A stretch of DNA of 64,000 nt from Kuschelorhynchus macadamiae (GCA_030620095.1 JAUTXW010002188.1:172501-236500), one strand, 5' to 3'. Positions 11,592-23,639 are shown, numbered from the stretch's first letter. Notes: generated by a model not told the origin, from the letters alone. Made by a program: numbers and translations.

Positions 11592-12288
11592 CTTGAGTTT
11601 TATACAATTTTAATTCATTAGGCCCCCATTTTGTTTCGCCATATTCGATTTTTACTAAAATGTTTCCATTCCGTTGAAAACTTAAATTCAACTGGATAAG
11701 TAGTTTTTATGCTATGCTGCGTACAGATAGACTGACGGAAGTGGGAAAACATGGGGCCCAAGCACCCTAAACTGCAAAGTTCTACAAAAATGTCCAAGGG
11801 ATAATTTTTCATTTTTTACTCTTGTAAACTGATCTAAATGCTGGTGGTTGCCCTTCTTCAATAAGGGCTTGTATTTATTTTAAACTTTATAATTAAATGG
11901 TAAAGTATTAAATTTTATTTGTTTATTTTTCTAATGATACCCTTGAGTTTTATACAATTTTATTTCATTAGGCCGCCATTTTGTTTCGCCATATTCGATT
12001 TTTACCAAAATGCTTCCATTCCGTTGAAAACTTAAATTCAACTGGATAAGTAGTTTTTATGCTATGCTGCGTACAGACAGACTGATGGAAGTGTGAAAAC
12101 ATGGGGTCCAAGCACCCTAAAATGCAAAGTTCTACAAAAATGTCAAAGGGTTAATTTTTCATTTTTTACTCTTGTAAACTGGTCTAAATGTTGGTGGTTG
12201 CCCTTCTTCAATAAGGGCTTGTATTTATTTTAAACTTTATAATTAAATGGTAAAGTATTAAATTTTATTTGTTTATTTTTCTAATGAT
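11592..12288. repeat. Tandem duplication of a 350-bp unit
   Basis: The segment starting CTTGAGTTTTATACAATTTT at 11592 recurs 350 bp later at 11942, with only scattered substitutions (for example GACGGAAGTG versus GATGGAAGTG) through about 12288. High identity points to a fairly recent duplication. Confidence 0.9.
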
Positions 12289-13345
12289 TTAATAAATCCT
12301 ATTAGGCATTTTAATAATTTTAACACAAAATAAGCGTGTAACTTATTTTATTTAGACCATATTACCATTTTATTAAAAATCGTCTTAAACAATACATATT
12401 GGAAAGTTATTATAAAAACATATTTTTATTACCAATTCATTAGATAAATATAGAAAACAAATGTATTAGAAATTAGGAAGTAGGAAGTTTCATTTTGGAA
12501 AAAAATTTAATTCAGAATAAATAAAACAAAATTTTGACTAGTACATCTAAAACTAGTCCACTCTAATAAAGATATTTATGCATTTATCACTACAGTACAT
12601 TAAATTTGTATACATTAAAGAAAAAAAAACTTAAACTCTATCTCAAGATATGGTTTACTAAAGTATTCAACAATTGTCTGTTAAATTTATTAGATTTTAA
12701 TTTAATGTTGATTCTTTAACAAGGGTTTGCTTAGTGTCCTATTTATTTAAAAGGGGTTATGTATCTTAAAATAGTTATTTCCTACATAGAAATACCTGAC
12801 AGTGCCTTTAAGAATATCATATTCTCTAATGTCTCTAAAATATCTGGAAATACCTCCTATAAGTGCAAAAATATTATATTACGCTTTTATAATAAGGTAT
12901 AATAACATTAAAATCTGTACATGTAGCGATTAATTAAAGTCAAATTTAGGTCTCTTGAAATCACCACTTATTTGTTAACGTCTGTTTTATTAGAATATTA
13001 GTAGGTATTAGGTACAATAATTATTCGATCACCAATTGATGCCAGCAATGCTGCTGTACCTTCCCTTTTAGAAGTGTAACAAAAAAAGTATTAAGGATCT
13101 CCAGGCAGACCTTAGAAGCTTCAGATTTTTAATTCTTCATCACCTTTTAATTATTTTCAAAATAATAAAGTATACTTATTTAGGCCAAACAAACTCGTCG
13201 TGTTTTGCTCAACGTCAACAAAATAATTTTAAGGTTAACAGTAACTGTCAAATCGTAATGAGAAACTGGCCTACTTGACGTCAAAAAATACATGCAATTT
13301 TCCATTTAAGAAATGAATGCTACTTCCAACCTTTGTCAGTTGTTT
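12289..13345. other. AT-rich stretch, no gene recognised
   Basis: This is the right-hand interior of the 7.2-kb element. I see no open frame with a family motif. Confidence 0.4.
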
Positions 13346-13367
13346 CGCTAAATCACGTGATTTAGCG
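13346..13367. repeat. 22-bp perfect palindrome beside the right terminal repeat
   Basis: The 22 bases from 13346 form a perfect palindrome centred on ATCACGTGAT and directly abut the right terminal repeat. The left end of the element has no matching palindrome, so its role is unclear. Confidence 0.85.
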
Positions 13368-13407
13368 ATTCGTTAACTAACGAAATGATAAGTGCAAAAT
13401 CGCACCC
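13368..13407 (-). repeat. Right terminal inverted repeat of the 7.2-kb element
   Basis: It is the exact reverse complement of 6185-6224 and is followed by the CAG duplication. Confidence 0.88.
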
Positions 13408-13410
13408 CAG

Positions 13411-14790
13411 GTCGCTTATTCGTCACCCGTCTGTAGGTGATAATTGCCCGGTCGTAGTACAGTTCGAAGGTATTATTTTCAAGCACTGAACTTGGTTGGC
13501 ATTTATAACAGGGCAGAAAGGTGTTCAGAATCCCGTATTTATTAGCAAGCTTCTGGTGTATGATGTTACATACCTTTTTATGTCGCTGGAGGTAGTCCGT
13601 TTTTGCTAGGTAAGTGCAGCCAGATGTTATATGCTGTATAGTCTCTGATCTCTCGCTACATTTTTGACACTTATCGGATTCAAAACTTGGTCCTGTATTG
13701 CCATCACAAATCCTTCTGTCTCTGGGAATAGTTGTCCATCCTTCAGCCACCTGTTGGATGCTTCCTTATCTATGTGTGGTCGATTCAAGTCATTGTGATG
13801 TCGGCTGTGCAGTGTCATTTGAGCCCACTGTTCTTGTTTGTCGGGGTCTGAAAGTGACTTTAGGATGATGTTGTCACTTGCGAGATTTAGTGGAGAGTAC
13901 GAGTTGTCACTTAAGGTCATTATGCGGTGGAAGCTTTTTGTTTGTGCCTTGTTGGTGAAGAAATTTCTCAATTTTTGCAGCTGTCGGGAGTGCGAATCGG
14001 ACAAGTCAACAAGGGATCTTCCAACTTTTCTTCGTGGTAATGTCATTCAAAGAGTTGATGACCTTGGGTAGTGTGACTTGTATTTAGTCATCATTAGGCG
14101 AGTAGTTCGCTCCGTGTTAGTCCATTTCAAGATTCCGAAACTGTAGGTCAACACGGGCACAGCATAGGTGTTAATTGCTGTAATGAGATTTCCGGTATTC
14201 AGTTCTTCAGAAGAGCTCGCACTCTTTGGACTGACTGATCTTTCATCTTAGTCTTTCGTTGCTTATCGTCCAACAGTCTAGCTTGTTGGAATCTTAGGTA
14301 TTTGTAGTTCTCTCCTTGGTTCATTGCTTGAACCATTTCTCCATTTGACTTTGCCTTTTTCGATGTTTAAGGCTTTACATTTTTCCATTCCAAATTCCAT
14401 ATGGATGTCTTTCGAGAATGTATATGTCACGTCAATAAGTTTTTTGAGTTGGTTATGGTTTCCGCCGTAGAGCTTAGTATCATCCATATACAGAAGATGG
14501 GATATGGTTCGGGAATCGTCTCTATTGGCTTTGATGTTGAAGCCATGTCTTGTATTGTTGAGCAACGTGGAGAGGGGGTTCATCGCTAAGCAGAACTAAA
14601 GTGGACTTAACGACTCTCCTTGGTAAATTCCTCTATTGATGTGTATCTCAACGGTGGTAAGAGATTGATCGCCATTATAGATTCTCAGGTTCGTTCTGCA
14701 CTGGTGCTTGATAGTTGCCAGTGATCTTCCTTGTTTGGATTGAAAGGTGATGTCGGGTCTATTTACGGGGATTGTTTTATCTGTGTGGAT
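13411..14790 (-). pseudogene. RLE-type LINE copy A: reverse transcriptase to endonuclease, decayed
   Basis: Reading on the minus strand, the order is as follows. First comes an RT segment near 14640 with RGIYQGES. Next is the catalytic box LLYMDDTKLYGG (near 14480) and a thumb region with DIHMEFGMEKCKALNI. Then follow a connecting domain and a cysteine-rich zinc motif (DKCQKCSERSETIQHITSGC, near 13650). Last is the start of the endonuclease (ITYRRVTNKRP), where the 7.2-kb element cuts in. Frameshifts and stops separate these blocks. The YMDD box and the C-terminal zinc-plus-endonuclease layout resemble R4/Dong-type elements. Its 5' end joins directly to copy B. Confidence 0.8.
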
Positions 14791-17409
14791 GTCAATGTCC
14801 CAGTAGGAGTGTTCTCTGTTTGTATGTTGTAGCTAATGCTTGATAAACGACTTTCGCTGCTGAGTTGTGTCTCGCGGTGTATTCAGTTCTGGCCATTATT
14901 CTACATCCACTCGTTATGTGATCGATCGTTTCTCTCTGATGGTGATATCTCCTGCACATATCGTCTTTAATGGTTGTGTCATTGATGATGTTGTTTTGGT
15001 AGCTTCTGGTTGTTATGACTTTGTCCTGGATGGCAAGAAGGAAGCCTTCTATTTCGGGAAACAGCTGCCCTTCTTGTAGCCACGTATATGAAAGCTTTTT
15101 ATGTAAGTGGCCTTGCTTTATGTTGTATCTGTGTCTTCCGTGAAGTATTTTTTCAGACCAGGCGTTCATCTTTTCTAGTCGTGATTGGATGTGACTGTGT
15201 GCGTCTGCTGCGTGGCTCGTTTGAGGCAGGTCGAGCGGTGTATAATTCTTGTCTGCCTTCACTATTGCCTTGTGGAGGTTAGTTTGTTTGTTGTGGAAGA
15301 ATTTTCTGAGTTCGTAAGTTTGTTTTTTATTTATCGACTGTATATCTACAATTCCCCTCCCTCCTTCTTTTCTCTCGATGGTGAGCCTTTCCTTGAATGC
15401 GTTGGGATGTAACTTCCTGGTTTAGTGAATTCAGAGCGTATGAGAATGTGAATCTTTTCTATGTCTGTGTGTGACCATTTAACGATACCAAACGAATACG
15501 TAAGAATAGGTATTGTGGTAGCTTTCGTTAAATTTCTGGAATTCAGTTTTGTTTTTAGTAGCTTTGTGAGTCTGGTTTTAAATTCCGTCTTGAGCTCTGA
15601 TTTGATATGAGTGTGGTTAATTTTGGTGCTTTGATGGAAGCCTAGGTATCTGTATGTTTTTTCTTTGAGCATGTTATCTATAGTTTCATTGTTTATTGTT
15701 TCCCTCTTAGGGTGGTCTTTCCACTGTCCCTTGTTGATATAAAACAAATTTACTTATACCAAATTCCTAGTTGATGTCCAGGGTAAACGTTTCTGTGATT
15801 TAAGGAGTTCCTTTAGCTGTGCCTTTGTGCTTGCATATAATTTTATGTCAGCCATGTACAAGAGATGGTTTATTTTGTGTAGGTTATTTAATTGGTGTTT
15901 AATTTGGAATCCGAAGTTTGTGTTATTCAGTGTGTTTGAGAGTGGATTGAGACAGAGGCAGAACCACAAAGCGCTGAATGAATCTCCCTGGAATATACCT
16001 CGTCTGATGTAGATCTTTTCTGTTTCGATGTATTCTTTTTGTGTTCTCAGGTTGATCTTAGTTTTCCACGTACTCATGATTTGCGTAAGAAATTGCCTGA
16101 TGATTTTGTTGACTTTGTGTAATTCTAGTACTCTGGTTAGCCAACTGTGGGGTATCGAATCAAAGTCTTTTTTATAATCTATGTAACCAGTATGAAGGTT
16201 TCTATAATTTTTCCTGGTTTATTCCATGATGACGCTGTTTATAATTAGCTGCGCTTAGCATCCTCGGCTGTTTTTCCTGTAACCTTTTTGCTCTTGCGTT
16301 AGAATTTTTTTGTGTGCTAGATGTTGTTCTATTCTCCTGGTAATTGTGGCTGTGATGATTTTATATAGGGTTGGAAGGCACGTAATAGGTCGGTAATTTG
16401 ACGGGTCCTTATTGTCTGAATTTTTGGGTTTAAGGTATGTTATTCCTTGGGTGAGAAAACGTGGGAATGTGCTAGGTTTTAAAATAATTTCATTAATTTG
16501 GCGAGTGAGATCTTCATGTGTGGAGGTAAACTGTTTGTACCAGAAGTTCTGAATGTTATCTATTCCAGGACTTCTTCAGTTATGCGTGTATTTGATTGTT
16601 TCTGTAACTTCTTGTGTTGTCATTGCAAACTCCTCTTGTTCCTCCAAGCCCTTGTGTTTGTCTTCTTCCGCTTTAATTCATAAAGCGTTATTATTGTGTA
16701 GTTTCGGTTCTGACCAAACACTTTTCCAGTATTCTGTGATCTCTTGTTTGGTCGGTGGTTCTATTACTCATGCCTCCTCATTGCTTATGATTTTTTGGTA
16801 GAACTGTTTTTCGCTTCTTCGAAACAGGTTGTTAGCGTCCTTTCTTTCATTTGATTCTTTGTATCTTCGGAGTCTTGTGGCATACACGGATAATTTTTGC
16901 TTCAGAGTGTCAAGGATTTCTGTAAGCGTGTGATCAGATTTGATTTTCTCTACACTTTGTGTGATACGTTTTGACTTGTTGCCGTTCATGGATTGGATAA
17001 GATGTCCCAATTCTTTTCTAATTTTGTTAATTTTGTTTTCGATCCTTATCTGCCATTTGAAGTTTGGTTTTATGTTGTTGTTGTTTCTGTGTCGTGGCGG
17101 GAGTTTCTGATTGTTCTGTGTTATCGTGGTTATAGCTGCTGCGTAGATCATTGTATGAATGTCCTCTATTCTGCTCGCATTCGTTATGTACTGGGGAATT
17201 ATGTGTTCGTTGATGGTCTTTAGGATTTTATGTGTGTCTTGTTTGAAAATTACACGAGGAATAGGATCTCTTGTTGTAGGGTCGGAGCCTGACCATTTGT
17301 TTAGATGTGACTTCATTTCTTTGATTGCTTGTATGAGAGACGGTCCGAGGTGTAGCTTTGTGTATGGTGCTTTGGGCGAATGATTCACTTGTTCTGTGCG
17401 CTGTATGGT
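14791..17409 (-). pseudogene. RLE-type LINE copy B: near full-length open reading frame, decayed
   Basis: The frame starts near 17388 (MNHSPKAPYTKLHL) with a long charged N-terminal domain. It passes through RT blocks including RRGIFQGDSFSALWFC (near 16000) and a catalytic box mutated to LLYMADIKLYA (near 15860). It then runs on to the zinc motif (CRRYHHQRETIDHITSGC, near 14920) and the start of the endonuclease (PVNRPDITFQ, near 14760). There it stops and copy A's RT region begins, which suggests a recombination or nested 5'-truncated insertion of a sister copy. Several stops and frameshifts break the frame. Plus-strand open frames here are antisense shadows. Confidence 0.8.
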
Positions 17410-17438
17410 ATTATTATTATTATTTTTATTATTACTAT
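17410..17438. repeat. (TTA)n microsatellite at the 5' end of the LINE
   Basis: TTA triplets with one interruption directly abut the LINE 5' end and match the run at 5860-5891. This is consistent with insertion into a TTA/TAA repeat. Confidence 0.85.
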
Positions 17439-18073
17439 ATCACGCCTAGTGTAGGTATGTGGAACATTTTAAAAATGTTAAAAAATACTGAGTTCGTGGA
17501 ATGCAGAATACAGATTTTGATTCTTTTGAGCTTTCGAATAATTTTTTGGTGTGTTAGTTATTATTAAATTATCAAAGACTAAATATTTTTTTCATATTTT
17601 ACTTTTTTTCTGTCGCAAAAAATTTTATGATTTTAAAAATCGACAAGGCGGAGAAGTAGTAATAACTAAAAAAAGTCGTATATAGTGTTCCTTCAACTTT
17701 CCATTTCAGATTATCGTAGCCCTCTCCCTTGCAGTGTAGGGGCTGGCGGAGCTGTAGCTATGCCCCTGACTGAATGTAAAGATATTTTACAACAGACTTT
17801 TAGAAAACTTAACTAATAAAGAAGGAATTTAAAATCAACCATATTTGGGACAAGTTGTGAAATCACAGGTATAATAGAAACTAAAACAACACCACGGTAT
17901 TATCAGTTCAATTGTATGATGGAACAATTTGAAAACTTCCCCAAAACTGTTGCCAGCCATCAGCGCAACTGGGAACAATAAATTCCTTATGATCAGTGTC
18001 AGTGAAAAAATAACGGTGCCTGAAATTTAAATGAAAACATTTCCACACGTCCGACATAGTGACAAGCATTACA
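17439..18073. other. No recognised feature
   Basis: AT-rich sequence with one GC-richer patch near 17725 (GGGGCTGGCGGAGCTGTAGC) that looks like worn transposon sequence. I see no gene. Confidence 0.4.
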
Positions 18074-18150
18074 CGGAACGGTGTCAGCACTGATACGTAT
18101 AAAGGTCGATTTATTCATACACGTAACGTATCAGTGCCAACACAGTTCCG
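18074..18150. repeat. Imperfect hairpin (inverted repeat) sequence
   Basis: CGGAACGGTGTCAGCACTGA pairs with the reverse complement of the stretch ending 18150 (CGGAACTGTGTTGGCACTGA). A further inverted pair (AAGGTCGATTTATTCATAC near 18101, partner near 18270-18288) extends the palindromic character to about 18290. It is probably a MITE-like relic. Confidence 0.6.
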
Positions 18151-18609
18151 AGGAAACTATATCATTATGCTTATAAAGCAATACTGAACATAGAAAAACG
18201 TTACTGTACCAGACGTATATTTACTGTCACTGATACATCTTTAAGAAATTGAACTGACACCTCACTGATATGCATAAATTGACCTTAAATCGAATCTCAT
18301 GCAGATGAAATCCATAAAACAGCTTAACATTCAAGAGAGGTATTAAGCATTAGCAGTTGTATGCACATACTAGTGAAAGATAAGTATACTTAAAATTTCA
18401 ATAAATCATCATCCAATGAAGTATTGTAAGTAAAAATGAAAATTGGCTTCGAATAATGATAATAGATACGTAGATGTTAGCGATAAACACTCGTAAATTA
18501 GTTTCTTTCCGCTTTCACATTTTTTGCAGTTTGTAGCCGCCAACGTAAAACTCCACTAACACAAAACTGAATAAGTTAAATGGCCGAAGTTGGTTTTTTA
18601 AGACATGGT

Positions 18610-18690
18610 CTTCCCACTTGGCTTAGTTAACTAGAGCTTTCAATTAAGCTAATAAAAGTTTCTGGGTTCGAATCCCAGCATTTTAATATA
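18610..18690 (+). repeat. tRNA-like sequence, possibly a SINE head
   Basis: A B-box-like GGTTCGAATCC inside a complementary T-arm (CTGGG/CCCAG) lies about 35 bases after an A-box-like TGGCTTAGTTAACTAGAG. The anticodon arm is poor and the acceptor ends do not pair, so I do not call a functional tRNA. It may be a tRNA-derived SINE or a tRNA pseudogene. Confidence 0.4.
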
Positions 18691-18832
18691 TTTATCCGAA
18701 ACGACAATCAACTATTTGTAAAAATATAAACAGAAAATAAAAATGTTATTATTTCTAACTCTAAATAGGAAAATCTGTTTTAAAATGTTTAATTCCTAAT
18801 TGCAATAATAGACAAATTATATCAAATGTGCA

Positions 18833-19378
18833 CTAAGTGAGCTAGCAACGACTAAGTTGGTGAGAATGAAATGAGTACCTAGGCATAGTGATGTCGGATG
18901 AGTTCGCTAGAAGCGAATCAACGCACGCCCCAATTCTCGGGCCTAGAACCCTGCCTAGGTATAAGTAAACAAAACTGCTTGCAAGCCCTGAATATATGGG
19001 CTCTGGAAAAGACAAAGGAGAATTACAATCAACTTGGTTGATATAAAGAAGTCGACAGGTGATTGAAAACCTAATTGGGATTTTAAGGGGATACTGTAAT
19101 CTTGACAGGCACATTCACCGGCTGGAAATTGTGACGCAGAAGAGGAGGGTCCCTAAATCTTATTGGCATGGGTAAGACTATGTTCAAATACTTTCAGGCG
19201 TCGAATTCTTCTCCAAGTAAGAATCTTGACTGGGGCAAGATGCTATCCTTCATTAGAAGGACGGACCGCCTTCGTAGAGGAGTGGAGTGGAGTGAAGCTG
19301 GTGTGACCGGGGTTATCGGAAAAGCTTTTTCAGGCCGTGTTGCTGGGCTTGTCGCCCCCCCTCCTATCTTACTACTAC
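18833..19378 (+). mobile_element. Retroposon of 546 bp with 15-bp target-site duplication
   Basis: The identical string TATATCAAATGTGCA occurs on both sides (18818-18832 and 19379-19393), as left by target-primed reverse transcription. The insert is clearly more GC-rich than its surroundings and ends in ACTACTACTA, a simple-repeat tail typical of LINE-mobilised sequences. The interior has no convincing open frame and I cannot name its source. Confidence 0.82.
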
Positions 19379-19393
19379 TATATCAAATGTGCA

Positions 19394-22074
19394 TCTGCAG
19401 ATGCTTGTTTCAAACTCCTATTATTTTTATAAGTGCCAACAAAATGATTGTTAGACATAAGTCTCAACTTTCCTACCAAAATTCAACAAAAAAAAAAATA
19501 AAACACAACATGCTAATATAATAGGTGGATAAAACGAAAGACGAAACAATGTATGTAATTTATCACATATATATGCCTTTTATATCTTTTAAGTTTAAAT
19601 AACGTATATTAAAACTTACAAAGTATTTTAAAGTTAAAAACTTGATATTAGTATATTGATATAAAAATTAAGTAATTTAAAAATGTATAATTTATAAGTA
19701 AATTTCTCAAAGGTTTTTAAAATTTAAGTTTTAAAATATATTAAAGATTTGTAGGTATAGTTCAAAATACGTTTAAAAAATTCTTCATCTTTTTTTATTA
19801 TCAAAGCTGAATTAACTTTTAAACTGATAAAGAATAACTATGATATATCAGGTTTAAAATTAATGCAAAAAGTCTTTTAGTGAATAATCCATTGTATCTT
19901 GAATACATGTACAAACGGGATATTTATTTATTTTTGAGGGATATTTTATTAAATAAAAACATATTAAAAAAAGCTTTAGAATTTTATCTGAATCTCCAGG
20001 ATTCGCTAAAAAAAATAAACAAATGACAAATATAAAAAAAATAATTATGGCCTTTGAAGAAATTCAAAAGGATTCTGAGATAAGATGTATTCCTAATCGA
20101 CCCAATGTAAGCATTTAGAATGTTTCCTCTCTTTCTAACATGTTGCCTTATACGAAAGGAGTTATGTAGTTATTTTTTTCTTATCAAACTCTAGTGCTTG
20201 TATAATATGTTTACTTTCGAATGATGAATGACTATTTATATAAACTAGTTGCTAGAAACACCTACTTTCTTGCTCTATATTTGTCGATTTAATGTTACTT
20301 ATAATTTTGTTTCATACATGTTATTGTAAACCTAATCTCCATAAAATATATTTTATTTATTGCAGGAATAACTAACCTCAGGGTTGGTCAATTTTCTAGA
20401 CTGTCCTTAAAGGTAAACGTATCAACCCTGGTATATTAATAACAAAATTGTTATAAATATAAATGGTTTAAATTAACAAAGTCGATGCTTATTTGTCATT
20501 TCTTTCTATCTTCTAGAATAAACCTTGTGGACCCTATAATAATATCTAAATATAATCATACATAAAGAAGTGTTAGAATTTTAGTAATTCTTTTGCCAAC
20601 GATATTATGTCCTGAAGTGCCTTTAGTTTTATTAGTACCACCTAGAAAGTCTATGTTTTAAAAATACGTCCTGAAGCTGTAAAACCACACTGATTTTTCA
20701 TTCAAGCTGCGAGCGTGCGAAATATTTTCTGTTGAGTTTAAATACAGAAAACCCTAAAAATGCAGGTTAAGTGTTTAAAAGTAAGTTCTAAACACTAAAA
20801 AAATAGTTCGAAAGTTAATAATATAAAATCTGTTCACCTGCCCAGTGAGTATAACCTCTGCATTCTTTTCATTTTTCCAATATTTTTTAATAATTCAGGA
20901 AGGTTAAAATCCCGTATCCTAGATACAGTCCTAAGTAACGAAAAGCAAAATTTGGGGATTTAAAGCTTGGTAGATTGGGGAAAGAAAAATATTTGACAAA
21001 TAATACTCTCCATAATCAGCACCCGTTGATAATAAAGGAGCACCCAAAAGGAGAGGTCCTTTGTCTCTGCAGTTAGGCAGTGAAATGCTGCATACGGGTC
21101 TGTGTTTCAGTCTTTCTAATAGGCATGACTAAAAAATACTATAATATTTTACTAGAGAAGTATGTGTAGAATAGAAACAGAACTCCGACTATCTAATAAT
21201 GATTTTGTGAGGTGAGTTATATGAATATTACCAACCAAGTTTTTTAAGGTTTGATAAAGAATCGGTTTTACATATCTAAGAAAAATACATAAGACAAACT
21301 TTTGTATATACTGAAGGATTATTTAAAAGCTAATAAACAAGTAGCGGCGCTTAACTAGATAAGGCTCCTTTTTCAGCATTCTGCGATATTATTCGGTCCT
21401 TGCTTGCATATTAGTATCAGTATTTCGGCGCAGAGAATACTGAAGTCTGCGTGGCCGTGGATATGGATACTAGTAAAAAATGTCTTCGCAAATTTAGATA
21501 GAAGTATAGTCATGGTCACCGATAATTCGTTTGCCAAGATATAATCATAAAATAATTGTATTAATCCAGGGAAATTAAAGGAAAATTTATTCAACATGCA
21601 ACAAAACGAACTCTTAACATTTTGTATTTTTTTTAATTGATGCAATGCAGTGGCAACGTTGTTAACTGATTTTATATAAAAAAAATATATATTATACCAG
21701 TTAACCAAAAAAAGCGAATTATGGTTTTTAGTTTGTACAGTATATTATTGTATACGAATAGTACCGGACTAATACCCATTACTAAAATACGTGCCTCGTT
21801 TACCTTTTTTGTTTAAAGAGTCGGACTGCAACCGTCTATATAATATTTTTATTTCTGCTCCTGTATTAGTAAACATTCTCTTACATACAGTTTGATCAGT
21901 AAGTAAAACCACGCACAACTGTGTATAAAGAATAATATCGCGTAGTTGTGCGTTATCATGCATAGTGTGGAAATCAAGCCTGTGACTTCTACAATATCGT
22001 GATGTCAAGATATTTACTGTTGAATATTTATACGCCAATGTCTTATTACAACCCAAAATATATTTTATTTGCAT

Positions 22075-22132
<58 letters not shown>

Positions 22133-22605
22133 TAATTTGGTACTTCAATTAATACTGTCAGTAAGCACCAGCAGATTCATTTTTATCAGTCTTTAACCGT
22201 TTTGCCACTGTAATTAGCTAAATTTGGTAAAAATCTGGTTTCTGTTTATTTCTAGCTCGAAAACAATTGAACTTAAGTATAGGATATATTATATGAAATC
22301 TCTTCAGAATTTTAGGCAGAATCTGAATGAGCAAATCGAAATCAACTCTAATGAAAATTTAAAATTAGGTTATTGCTAGATGAAAAATGTCACACAAAGA
22401 CTGTATACAAGACTGCACTATAGATTAAAAACCCTTTATAGCACCATTCACAATAAGTGGTAATTTGCAGAAACGAAAGTATGTTTTGTTTTCAACGATG
22501 CCACTTTTTTGACAATTAACCGAGATATTACATTGCAGATGCCCGAAATTTTGATTATTGCTATATTATAATAAAATAAATGCTAATTAGCGTGTATGTT
22601 TCTTT
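19394..22605. other. AT-rich stretch, mostly unidentified
   Basis: No gene is supported. There is a (TA)n run (22075-22134). Near 21050-21110 the string GAGGTCCTTTGTCTCTGCAG and what follows resembles the 3' tail of RTE-type LINEs, too short and degraded to be sure. Confidence 0.4.
22075..22134. repeat. (TA)n microsatellite
   Basis: About 25 uninterrupted TA units followed by imperfect ones. Confidence 0.95.
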
Positions 22606-23400
22606 TTGCTGACGATATATTTAATAGCAGATAAACAAATACAAGAAAACAAAAAAGACTTTGGGTCTGGATATGAATACATCCAACGTTTTCGTACGTC
22701 AGCTGGAAAGTTGGAAAACTTATTACAGGAAACAGGACTAGTACTGGCACATGCTATGAGAAAAAACGGCGCATTATCACCTAAACAACAAATTGGCCTG
22801 GCTTTACACTGGCTTGGAGGTGGCAGTCAATATCATACAATAGCAGATATGCACGATATAAGTAAAGCGAGTGTCAGTGGTTGCGTAAAGAATATTGTCA
22901 ACGTCAATGAGCGTTTATTTAATAGAGTGGTTACGTGGCCAGAAGACATAGCCACCGATATTGATAAATTTTTTACCATAGCAAGCTGTCCCCACGTATG
23001 TGGAGTTCCCTCATACATATAGATGCATCAGTTGAAAATCAAGCAGTATTTGTGGATGAGCATTTATTAAATTACATTTTATTAGGAAGTACTAGATATC
23101 GTGAAGTGTTCATGATTTACGGGTCTTATACGCAACTGTACACTTTATCAGAGAATGGAAGCTGAAATCTGTTTCCCAATGCATTACTTCTGGACGATTC
23201 TGGATATCCCTTAAAACGTTGGCTCTTGACACCTCTGCATCATGCCACTTAAAGGCTACAAGGTAAACTATACAACAGGTGGCGTCGGGAATATTAAAGT
23301 AAAAATTTCCCTGCTTGAACCAACTTCGGTTCAATCCAAGCTACGCTGAGGCAGATGTAAAATCACGGCCGTCTAGCACGCTTTCGAAGCTTGAGGACTT
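22606..23400 (+). pseudogene. PIF/Harbinger-type transposase relic
   Basis: The plus strand first encodes the N-terminal half of a HARBI1-like nuclease. This includes LSPKQQIGLALHWLGGGSQY followed by a helix-turn-helix (IADMHDISKASVSGCVKNIV), the arrangement seen in this family just before the first catalytic motif. A stop follows at 23020. Further on, in shifted frames, LLLDDSGYPLKRWLLTPLHH (near 23190-23250) matches the family's DSGYP...WLLTP block. The catalytic region is broken and the end is lost, so no active protein is possible. Confidence 0.75.
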
Positions 23401-23406
23401 ATACAT

Positions 23407-23515
23407 TTTACTTGTACAATGTTAATAATAATAAAAGCGTATGCATTTTTATTATCGAGCGGAAATTATTATAGCTAATAAGCAAGTTCAAGTTTGTATT
23501 TTCTGTTTAATAAAA
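23407..23515. repeat. Direct repeat, left copy
   Basis: About 110 bp containing AATAAAAGCGTATGCATTTT, repeated in the same orientation at 24673-24784 with a few substitutions and a 3-bp indel. Confidence 0.88.
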
Positions 23516-23639
23516 TTATTGCAATATGAAACGGGCCCCAGGAAAATAACACCTTACAACACTAAACACTATTTTAAGAAATTTGCCTTTATTTATCCTT
23601 CTTTGATGAAAAAACTACCTCTGACTTGTGTATATATAT

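Larger units (their letters stand above)
6185..13407. mobile_element. 7.2-kb element with near-perfect 40-bp inverted ends and 3-bp (CAG) target duplication
   Basis: The two ends are identical inverted repeats over about 40 bp (6185-6224 and 13368-13407), starting GGGTGCGATTTTGCACTTAT. CAG flanks both sides (6182-6184 and 13408-13410). The flanks are the two halves of one LINE reading frame, so the insertion boundary is independently supported. No transposase family is recognisable inside, yet there are short exon-like segments with good splice sites on the plus strand. DNA transposon groups with 3-bp duplications include PIF/Harbinger, some CACTA, and Zator; I cannot assign it to one. Confidence 0.82.

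Noticed and set aside
14401..17567. Many plus-strand open frames opposite the LINE
   Set aside because: They are antisense shadows of the minus-strand LINE coding sequence.
18610..18690. Functional tRNA gene
   Set aside because: A- and B-box-like sequences are present, but the anticodon arm is poor and the acceptor ends do not pair.
18895..18925. Hammerhead ribozyme in the retroposon
   Set aside because: A GGATGAG ... GAA string with a small hairpin resembles the core, but the conserved CTGATGA is altered and the flanking stems are not convincing.
21373..21708. 111-codon minus-strand open frame
   Set aside because: No recognisable motif, and the AT-rich composition and lack of context suggest chance.
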